The notes under the pieces are model-generated. The model did no database searches. It was given only the letters and a program-made list of their open reading frames with translations, and was not told the DNA's origin. A stretch of DNA of 64,000 nucleotides. Source: Symbiodinium natans. Lineage: Eukaryota; Sar; Dinophyceae; Suessiales; Symbiodiniaceae. The stretch covers positions 124,001 through 188,000 of the forward strand of contig CAJNDS010002328.1 of assembly GCA_905221605.1 (NCBI GenBank), given 5' to 3'. Each line of letters starts with the position of its first letter. Position 1 is the stretch's first letter. Shown piece after piece: positions 1 to 9,100 of the stretch. A program made the translations under genes and the position numbers.

Positions 1-84
1 AGAATTTCCTGACGGCTGCAGGCTTGCACTGGATTGCCATGAGCAAGGGGTATCACCAGTTCAAGGCGGGAGCACACATGAACT

Positions 85-405
85 AATGTGAATGCCTCTT
101 CCTCCTCCTACGACGACCGCGACAACAAACAACCACGACAAAGACGACGACAGCCGCAACCACAACCACAACCACAAACGCAAACGACAACGACTGCCAC
201 AGCCACAGCCGCAACGACAACGACAACGACGAATGACAACGAACGACGAAAACGACGACGAACGAACGAACGAACGACGAAACGAAGGACGAACGACCGA
301 CGACGACAACCGACGACGGACGACGGACGACCGACGACGACGACAGAGCAGCGGCATAGCATGGCTGACCGCATGCAAATATTCGGCCGCTGTCAACAAC
401 GATAA
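85..405. repeat. Low-complexity CNA/CGA-rich tract
   Basis: About 320 bases consist almost only of A, C and G in CAA/CGA/ACG/CCA units (for example acgacaacgacaacgacg). Because it lacks stop trinucleotides, several frames on both strands stay open for 88-117 codons, giving Arg/Thr/Gln-rich or Ser/Arg/Val-rich translations. Those open frames follow from the composition and are not evidence of a gene. It could be a degenerate microsatellite. Confidence 0.85.
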
Positions 406-1410
406 GTAGGACACAGTAGGACTACAGCCACGACGACCGAGCTAGGGCACAGGAGGGCTGACAGTGTGCAAATCCGGCAATCCTCTAGTAAGCTGGCGTA
501 TGAATGCCCAAAGGGTCAAAACACATGGCACCCCTTGCCCAATGGATGTGTGGCATCATCTGAGGAAGGAGGAGGCAAGGCTGTGGTGACCACAGCAGTT
601 GCTTTGGTAGCTTTGCTCAGAAAGGCTATTGGCAAACATTGCAATTAAAGTGACTTCGCCCTGGCTCCAGAGCGGCCTCCTCCACCGCTATCAGAAACTG
701 GGCCCCAATGTACATAGCGCTTGCAAAGATACGCGTGACCATGCAGGAGGCTCACTTACAAAGAACAACAGGCAAGCTTCCAGAAGTTGACATGCTTGAG
801 GTTCAAATCTCTTGCAAAATACCCAACAGCGGAACCAGACGAACAGAAACAAACGCCTGAACGGCTTTTCGGACCAGCAGTGTGGATCCGGGGCAGTGGT
901 TCAAGGTCCGGGTGGCTTGAGCTCTCATGTCTTTACATCGCTTTGGGTCGCATGTTTATACTAATGCATACTGTTCTTTGCGGGCTTCCCTCCTTATGGT
1001 TTGCAGGGACGCCGCAGGCTCCTGGAACCTCAGGAGCCTCTGGGCTCTAACCTCTCGATGCTGCTTCTGTACCGGGCCCAAACCTTGTGCTGGTGCTTCA
1101 ACCCTGTACATTGGAAGTGCAGGGCACGCGTATCCACGTATCACTTTGGAGAAGCGAATTCTAGCCTGTCTCTCCATTTCTCCCCAGATTGTTGAACAAC
1201 ATCTTCAGCAACAGTTTTTAATTAAGACAAACAAGCGCTATAAGCAGCGCCATGAATTAACATCACGGTACGTACAATGCCATGATGGGACTCCATGCTG
1301 GGAGGGGCCATGCACAACGGGAGCTAAGTGGGTCCATTAGGTAAAGGCCCAAGATTTCCAGCAGGACACGAGTGCACTCAGCAGAATGTAGCTAGGATGT
1401 CAGAAAATCG
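406..1410. other. No assignable gene
   Basis: Only short open frames are present. The best is a plus-strand frame ending near 648 with an alanine/valine-rich tail. I see no domain, no clear splice context and no repeat in this stretch. Confidence 0.4.
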
Positions 1411-1508
1411 GGGTTTGTGGGGGTAACGCCGTTACGTTATAGGGGTCCTGATTTTAAGGGAATCCTACTACTTGGGATCTATATTCAGGGTCCCTTGTTG
1501 TCGTAAAC
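1411..1508 (-). mobile_element. Introner-like element, family C copy 1
   Basis: On the minus strand this begins GGTTTACGACAACAAGGG directly after an open exon. It contains AGTAGGATTCCCTT, which is shared with family C copy 2 at 2990-3071, and ends in a CCCCCACAAACCCC stretch roughly complementary to its start. It carries the family hallmark of G-rich left and C-rich right ends. The 3' splice site would lie slightly beyond the element (AG around 1389-1400). Assignment rests on the shared internal motif and end structure. Confidence 0.5.
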
Positions 1509-1600
1509 CCCCAAATTCGAGTTGTGCGACCTTGGGAGATGGAGGCTGCCTTCTGGCGATCCCCAAAACTTTGGCACAGGCTTCTAAATTCAAAGAGTCA
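1509..1600 (-). CDS. Candidate exon, unidentified protein
   Basis: An open minus-strand frame reads KVLGIARRQPPSPKVAQLEF and stops exactly where the family C element starts with GT. Codons are GC-ending like those of the surer exons. No family is recognised. The exon is short and could be fortuitous; the adjoining element with a donor-like end is the main support. Confidence 0.3.
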
Positions 1601-2103
1601 CAGCCGGGTTCCAGCTGCGGTGCAGCGAAGACACGCGACATTCCCAGTGGTAGTATAGTGTGTCAAGTTTTCGGCGGGGTGTCGTTGTGCTGGTGCTGTT
1701 GCTTTCTCGACGGCTGCAGTATAGATGGGTAGCTGGGTGCTGCATCCGCTTTTTGCGGGCTCTTGGTCGAATTTGTATTCAACCAAGTCAGACATTCATT
1801 GCACTCGCGGCGCTCGGACATTTGCAGGCCCAGCCCAAGCATGCAACACTTGACATTTGCAACACTAATGAGCACGTCGTATGTGAAAACGTGATAGCAT
1901 CGCATTCTACTACTGGTTCAAATTTCGATGATGTTTTTCACGGCCGACTCTTAAGACAGCCATAGTCTGTGGTTGATTTTTGGAGCTCCGTGTGGTTGCA
2001 GATCGTACAGGAATAATGTTGCACTGGCTGTAATACCCTCCCAAAAAGGGTAAAGAAGCCCAAACGTATAGGCTACGGCCTCCCGTTAGGACTAGCATAG
2101 CTC

Positions 2104-2320
2104 CGGTAGCCTACCCACAGGCCTACCCGCAGGCCTACCCACAAGCCTACCCATAGACTTACCATAGGCCTACCCGCCTAGCTGTGGGCCGACTGGTAGG
2201 CTGCCCCTAGGCCTACGGTTTACTGCGACAAATTCAACCGTAGGCTTACAGGCTAACAGGCTTAAGAGTAGGCCTGTGGGTAGCCTACCGGTAGGCCTGC
2301 GGGTAGGTGCGGGCCAGTGT
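2104..2320. repeat. GTAGGCCTAC-type palindromic array
   Basis: The left part is a run of cctaccc(a/g)caggcctaccc units and the right part contains the complementary ggtaggcctgcgggtagg units. The block can therefore fold into a long imperfect hairpin. The unit is itself near-palindromic (GTAGGCCTAC). The centre carries a short unrelated segment, tttactgcgacaaattcaac. I see no coding potential. It could be a foldback element or expanded palindromic repeats. Confidence 0.7.
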
Positions 2321-2989
2321 GTGGGTCGTGATTATAGCGAGTACTCAAACAAACCTACTAAAGCGAATTGGGCTGGCCCGTGGCCTACCTATGACGAAAT
2401 TTGTTGGGGGCCTCATTTCGTAATGAAATCCAATAAGGATAAGGTTCTAGATGGAACTGGACGCGATTAGCTTGCTGGATACTCCGGGCTCTGGCTCTAA
2501 GATTCCTGGAGCCCAAGGAGCCTTAAGGCCTGAAACTTTACCACCACGGACCCTTAAAACCCCCCCGACAAAAAACTTGTGATTATAGCGGATGACCCCA
2601 ACAAAGTGAGTTCGCAGACAATTTTTTTCAAAACTTGTGAGATAGTAAAGCCAGGCAGCACTAACAGGCATAAGTGAGAGATCGACGCTGCTCGAGTTGG
2701 CCTCTTGGGGACTTACATGTGTCAGCATGCTGAGGCATGGGTGCTATCAGAGTTTCCATTGACAGAAGCAGAGGCTTGGGACGACTACTGCGCCAAGCCT
2801 CAGTAGCTGCGGAGCATGTGGTCCTGGCGGCTACTGTCGATTTGAGGCTGTCTTCGGCCCTACATCTCTTTCCCCTCCCTTCCCTCTTTGATCTGTCAGG
2901 TACAGCAGCGCATGTCATGACTGCAACCTTGCCGCGTCATGCAGCAAACGAACAAGCCGGGACTGCAAGCAACAGCTAAAGCAGCTGTC

Positions 2990-3071
2990 CTAAAATAGAC
3001 CCCCAAATAGTAGGATTCCCTTATAACGTATAATATGGACCCCACAACAAGGCACCCCCAAGATCGTAAAC
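2990..3071 (-). mobile_element. Introner-like element, family C copy 2
   Basis: This is an 82-bp minus-strand segment starting GTTTACGATCTTGGGGG after the ankyrin-like exon and ending GGTCTATTTTAG. It shares AAGGGAATCCTACTA with copy 1 and the TATTTT(..)AG end with copies 4 and 5. It supplies both GT and AG. The downstream frame after the element-end AG closes quickly, so the actual acceptor may be the stronger gcttgcag about 25 bases further on. Confidence 0.5.
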
Positions 3072-3340
3072 CCCATATGAAGTGAAGAGATGCTGCATTG
3101 AGAGCTGTCTCGCCGCCTTTGCCAGACAAGTCCCTTTGGCGGCACCAGCTCGCAGTGCACCATTCCCACTGCCCATGCATGCCACCATCAGCGCCAACCC
3201 TCCCCAAAAATCCGCGTATAGACCCCCTCAACCCTGAACCCTAAACCCCAAACCTCCAGGACTGTTAGCCAAATCGAGTTCGGCTCGGGCCAGCAGCAAC
3301 TGCATGGTCACTTGTCCATTGCGTGCCATCCAGATCTTGC
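3072..3340 (-). CDS. Ankyrin-repeat protein fragment (two exons)
   Basis: Exon one (about 3340-3252) reads MARNGQVTMQLLLARAELDL followed by ANS, matching the ankyrin helix pattern (A..GH..vvqLLL..gA.ldlAN). A donor-like GAG|GTTTGGGG follows. Exon two (about 3127-3072) continues as GGETALNAASLHF, the start of the next ankyrin repeat (G.TAL..A). The 125-bp gap between them holds telomere-type TTTAGGG units near its donor. The family match is by pattern only. The usual GH is changed to GQ, and only one and a half repeats are visible, so this may be a remnant. Confidence 0.45.
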
Positions 3341-3845
3341 GCGTGCAGGAGCCTTTGCCTAAGCCTAAACGCACCTCACATAGCCTGGACAAGGGCTGCT
3401 TTACGTATGACGACCTTCGCACGCACGTTCTCCGCTGCTTCTCCTTAACACTTCCGCACACGCACATCTTGGGCTTCACGTGGCTGCACTGCTTTCCTGA
3501 AGAAGTTGGAGCCCAGAGCCGGATCGCCAGAGTCCCCCTGATTTCTTGCTCTCAAGTAGCTGGCTGCATCCACATGAACCCAGGTTCCAGCCATGCAAAC
3601 CAATTAAACCAAATAACCCTTCACAGATCTGATCCATGTCTCCTTCGCGGTACCAAGAACTGAGCGCCAGGTGGTCGTGGCCGAGCTGCGGCGATCGAAG
3701 CCTTGTTGGAGCGGCAGTTCGCTAGCTACCACGCCAGGTGGAGAAATAGTCAAACAGCAATAAAAACACAACCTTGGTCCTTGAGGGGTATTTTGGGCTC
3801 TCTTGGGACTGCACCGGCTCACACAGGCGGGAGGTTAGATGCATT

Positions 3846-4742
3846 TCACACCGCGCGCCCTGCATTCATACTTGACTCATTATGTATGGAACTACTGATG
3901 TATTCATTGCTTGCGGTTGCTGTTGCCGTTGCCTCGCACATTAACGGATCCCAGTTGAGACCCGCACTCGAGGTTAGTTTCGTTGTCTGCCGGCTCGGCT
4001 CAATTCGAGCAGCGCTCTGCTCCCATCCTCCACGACATGAGTGATTGATTACGTATGACATTGAGGCAGCATGGGTCTTCTGTGAAGAAGGACAAGCCCA
4101 CAGTCCACATTCATGTGGGTTTGTATTTTAATGGTATGTTTCGGGGGTATGTTTCGGGGGTATGTTTCGGGTTTGTTTCGCGGCTTCATGAGCTACTCTA
4201 CCTGCAATTTCGGGGGTATGTTACGGGGTATGTTTCGGGGGTATGTTTCGCGGGTGTGCAACCCGTGTGCCCTTAAACCTGAGCCCCCTAAAAAAACACA
4301 AACCCATGTGGCACTCCACTCAACAACAAGGTCGTGAACCTGCATGCGCTCTTCAAGAACCCTGTTGTGCAGAAGGGAGTTAGAAGAACGTTTCAAAAGG
4401 TGCTGGCACTAAACAGTGCGCAACGGCAACGCTTCACTTGCCACACGTGCGACAAGAAAACTGGCGCGTCCTAACAGCTCTGCTACTATTTCTGGAAACC
4501 CCATGCCTAAACTATAAAGCTCCGAACCTCAGAACCAGTGCTACAACACCACACCCGCGCGCGCGCGCGCATAAATCCCTATGCAGATGCCCTTCAGTGC
4601 CTGAGGCAGCGTTCAGATACTCCGTCCTTGGTGCCATGGTTTTAACTTGCAGCTGAAGTGCTTCATAACTTTGGATGCTCACACTAGGTTTCCTCCAGTA
4701 CTTCTTAAAGAGGTCGTGCAAAGAAGCTTCCATTCCAGGCAA
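3846..4742 (-). CDS. Unidentified protein, three candidate exons
   Basis: Reading leftward, an upstream open segment lies near 4735-4570 (ASLHDLFKKYWRKPSV is part of it). A second exon at 4361-4304 has an AG|G acceptor (LEERMQVHDLVVEWSATW). A third runs from 4079 to the stop near 3846. The intron 4303-4080 has GT and a pyrimidine-rich CTTCTTCACAG end; the join is in phase, ATW|KTHAAS, and the frame stays open to the stop. The C-terminal part is rich in Ala/Thr/Ser. No family is recognised. The second-to-third exon join is the best supported part. Confidence 0.45.
4080..4303 (-). mobile_element. Introner-like inverted-repeat element (singleton) forming an intron
   Basis: Terminal inverted repeats lie at 4112-4130 (catgtgggtttgtatttta) and about 4291-4308 (its complement, with a 2-base gap). 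The interior holds tandem copies of gggggtatgtttc at 4132-4180 and 4211-4252. On the minus strand the element starts at the donor TGG|GTTTGTG and the intron ends in CACAG. Its removal keeps the flanking reading frame open. Confidence 0.55.
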
Positions 4743-4744
4743 CC

Positions 4745-6110
4745 CACACTCCCAAGAGTCTGCAAACTTTCAAGGCGAACTTGGGTCAAGTGGGTAACCG
4801 GTGCATGTCGTTGCTGGGCTTTTCAAGTGTTGACGTAAACATCATCATCACGAGATGCTTCTTTGCCAGCACCCTTCACAGATCTCACTTGCTCGTTCAT
4901 GCTGTTTGTCAAGACTGTCAGCTTGAAGAATTTCCCAGATCCTCCGCTTGCTGCCCTGCATGCAACTTGCTCTGAATAACATACTTTCTACGGCAAATCG
5001 CCGTGGTTCTTGCGATTTCGTGTTATCACGAGTCGTAGTTTAGAAAACTGAACTTCCGGACTTGATATGTTGTTGTTGACACAAGAGTCGTCACTGAGTG
5101 ACAAGTGCAATCATGCAAGAATATCACCAGAATAAATAAGATATCCGATGACACTGTGGTGGCACAAAGAACGAACCTCTTTGCTGATACCACAGCTGGC
5201 TGTCCACATGTTCATGCTGAATTTATCTTGATTTGTTCAATGCGATCCATCTTTCAGCATGAACAATGCGCCATTTACACGACTGAGGAGAGACCCGAAG
5301 ATATGCGTGATGTCGATGATGCCGTTATTGACAAGGCCGTCCTTCTACCATCTACCCACAACCTCGAAAGGCACCGAAGGCCGTTCCCGGCCCAGTGATG
5401 CGAATGCATGCGGTAAAGGTGCGAGCTGGTGCGCCCTGGAAGGCAATCGTGCCGAACCAGCGTCTTACCTTACATCATCTTCGCTAGCCAGATTTTACCA
5501 GTGACGATCGGATCCAAGAGCAGTCATTACTTCAGGACGTTTCAGGACAACATTCTGAAGGACGGTAGGCAAAAGAGGCAGAGGCGTATATGGCTCGACA
5601 GCAAGGACTGGCGATTTCATAGGCCTCCGGCCCCACCATGTTCAAGTGCGCTGTCAAACCCCTCCTCCTACTGGTTCTTAGTAGGCTAGGTACCCTATAT
5701 ATAACTTTATATAACCCCACTGAAACAGCATATATGGGAGGATGTCAGTTCCATGTCATTTCCTATCAAGAAACAGTAGGTCATCCAACTCTCCTGAAGT
5801 TCTTCTCTGGACTGCGGGTGTAGGCGCGACCCCGATGTCGGGTGCTCTTTGCCAGGACGTGCTGACCACGGTGTCGTGCCGCGTGGCCCAGCTTCTCCAT
5901 GGCCTCGCGCAATCGAGGAATCGCAAAACATGTTGCTACATTTTGCTGCTTTCGGGAATCTTCAATCTTGGCAAATCTTGGACTGGCCGCAACGTCATTA
6001 GGCCATGAACTCTGCCGACAACACGGACTGATGGGAAGAGGGCTCGCAGCAGTCGTTTTTTGCTCGCGGGGCAAGCGCTGAGAGGTTTTGGGCCGCGCAG
6101 GCCGAATCGC
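4745..6110. other. No assignable gene
   Basis: A plus-strand open frame (5105-5398) and several minus-strand ones exist, but none shows a recognisable domain or convincing splice signals. (CG)n occurs near 4557-4571. Part may be intergenic space downstream of the SET-domain gene, whose stop codon is near 6112 on the minus strand. Confidence 0.35.
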
Positions 6111-6111
6111 A

Positions 6112-9100
6112 CTAGTCCATCTCAAACTCCTTGAGGAAAACATCGAAGTCCCGGGGCACGGCATCTGCGGAGAAGCCAGGCAACACTTGCTGCTTCCTGG
6201 TAGGGATTTCTTCATTAGAGGTTCTGAGACTGAGACCTGCGAGCTGTTGGTATGTGTTTATGCTTCTTCGGTGAACTGCCCAACTTGCCCAACCACAGCG
6301 CATCTCTGAAGCAGATGAGCTCCAAAGACCTACGCCACAACTCAACGAACCAGATCCCTCTGTCAGGTGAGCAGTCACTACCACATCTGTCCTGGCATCC
6401 CTCCGCCGGAAGACGAAAGGAACATGGCACAGCAGTCGCTTCACGCGGCGGATGTTGGTCTCCTTCGTACGCAAGCCACGAAGACCAATAAAGGAGTGAA
6501 TTGAAAAGCCTGGTGCTGTGTGATCTTTATTGCTTCCCCAAAAAGATCCTACAGGTCTTCATATAGGTCTTCATCAACGGTTGGCGTCGGCGGACCACTG
6601 GGGACTGTTCGTGCCGTGTGCCCCAAATGAATGGCGAAGCAACCTGAAATCCCTGGTCGCCCAGCTGCGAGTACATCGACCTCACCATGGCGCGCGCTCG
6701 CAGCATACCTTCAGCCACGTGAAGTCTCTGCAGCGCAGGTTTCTCGAAGGTTGAGGAGGGCAGGGGTCATGCTTTAAGTGTCCCATACTGTAGATGCATG
6801 TATGAGCACGACAACATCCTTCGCTTGCACGAACCCTGCGTCGGCTGCATTTCAAGTTGCTGCTCCTTCCTCGGCAGGGCTGTCAACGATGCTCGGTCTC
6901 GAAGCAGCTCCGCGTCCCTTCTGCGAAGGTGCTCAGGGCATCTCGATAGCACCTCAGTCGAAGGTTCTTGCACCCGGTCACGCATCAGTGCAACTGTCTT
7001 CACCCTCTCCAGGTCAACAGAAATAAATATATACATATACATATATATATATATATATGTATGTATGTGTATGTGTGTGTAGTATTGCATAGGTATTACA
7101 TTGTTTGTGGTCAACCAGCAGAATCCGACCTCGCTGCAGAGCCTTCCCAGCTCTTGGAGTGCTCGCTTCTCCACGTCCGGGTTCACCGGAGTGGCGAGGT
7201 CGAGCTCACTGAGCGTGCGCTGCACCTCGGGAGCTGAGTACAACATTATATACCCGGCCCATACATCAGAACCCCTTTCAAGGAGTTGAATACAACTTGA
7301 GTACGCAAGTGGCTATGACGTCGCATGTCGTGCCACAGTCGTGCTAGGTTGTCGGCCGCGTCTTCGCGTCGCACACCTATCTCCTCCGTCGTGAGCATCA
7401 AGAGCCGCAGGAGAAGCCTGGTATGATATGCACTCTGATAGCCATTTCGGAAGACAGGCTCAAACCTGCTGTATAGTAAAGTCTAGATAACAATGTGAAC
7501 AAGTGAAAGAAAACATGGAATGAACGCGTGAACCTGTGAACGAAACACGGGCTAGCTATACAAGGCCTTTATCACACAGTAGTATAAGAAGCGAAACCAA
7601 TTACAATATTAAGATGATTCTACGCGTGAATTAATATTAGAATTGGAGGGAGAGGCACATCATCTCAGTTGGCCATCGACCACGAAACAAGCAAATGCTC
7701 TGCATCTCATCCTGGTCAATGCCTGGGATTCCAGCATGGCAATAGGCTAGGGGGAGGTTTAGGGTTTAGGGTTCAGGGGTTAGGGTTTTAGGGTTTAGGG
7801 TTCCATATCATGTTCAGGCTGCTCTACTAAGGGTCGGGGATGTGTGCCTTGGGGCAGGGTGCTGCCAGGCGCAATATCAGAGCAAGGCCTGCCTACATCG
7901 GTGCCCTGCAAAGGCTTCCGTAGAATTCTGCAGTTGCTTTATAGGGGACACAAGTCGATGGCCTCAGGAAATTGACCTCAAAATGCCTGGCTCTGGTTTC
8001 TTTAGGGTTTTTGCGTTTTACAAGCAGAAGGCTGGCGATTACCCTAGAGCTTGCTGGAGGTCAGAATGAGACTTAAGCAGCCCCCGACGAAAGGCACGAG
8101 GCCAGGATTTCGGCTTGGATTACCCTAAACCCTGAACCCCAAAACCTGAAGCCTTTCTTGCATGTCATTTTTTCCCACCCGACTAGCCACAGCAATGTCA
8201 TGCGCCAAAGGGTTTTGGAAAGCTGTGAATGGGAAGCATTGACCTCGATTGTCATGAAAAGGGACAGAAAAATGTTGTGAGCTTCCTCCAGCTGGGCAGA
8301 GCGTGAGCACCCCACACCCCTGAACCCTAACGACACAAGGCTGGCACCCGGTTCCCGTGTCAGGGTGTTGGCGTATGTTGGCGTGTCGATTTTCTACATG
8401 CATGAGGCTGGCATGTAGATCTTGGGGCAGAGCGTTTTTGAGCCCTCGGATCGGTCTCCCTGGCGTCCCTTCCCCCCCCCCCATGTGCCTGCCACCCGTG
8501 GCAAGCCCCGCGTGCCAACTATCTGTGACCCCCTACAAGGGCTTGTGGCCGAACCTGACACGACTGCTGCCGGGATGTGTCGGGCTACCACGCTCTGCAA
8601 GCCAGGCCCTCTTGGGCTCCGCCAGCTCTGTGGAATCCCAAAGTTGCGCCAGGGAGATCTCCACGAAGTTGTGGACCTTGGCTATGGCTTTCGTTGCTTG
8701 GAGAGATGGAGTATGTGGAGCACGAGCACGAGTTCCGGTAAGGTCGGACGGCGGTGCATCGCACTGCTAGGAACAAGCTGAATTCTCGGCCAGGGCGGCG
8801 TTCTTTTCCAGCGAAAAGCCTTGGCAGTGCGGAGCCCGCATTTCCGACCCAAACTTCGAGAAAAAAAAAAAAAAAAAAAACCCCCCACAAGCACCTGATA
8901 GCCCTAGCCCAAGCCAGTAGGGACCGAGGCCAATCTGCCCTTGAGTCATTTCAAGCCGCGGCGCCATACAGCAGCAACAGCTCGTCGTTCGACCTCTTTC
9001 CATAGGAGTCAAACACCTCCATGGGATGGTCAAGGGAGGACGTTTAAGGGAAGGGAAGGAAGGGAAAGATGTCAATGATGCAAAACAGACAAGAAGTGGG

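Noticed and set aside
61-414. Arg/Thr/Gln-rich or Ser/Val-rich proteins near the left end
   Set aside because: The repeat lacks stop trinucleotides, so several frames on both strands are open. This is a composition effect.
785-830. Possible tRNA B-box (aggttcaaatctc)
   Set aside because: The flanking bases do not form a T-stem or acceptor stem.
7430-7475. Spliced-leader-like sequence (agccattt..ggctcaa)
   Set aside because: It only partly resembles the dinoflagellate leader and the central bases differ; no intact leader was found in the window.
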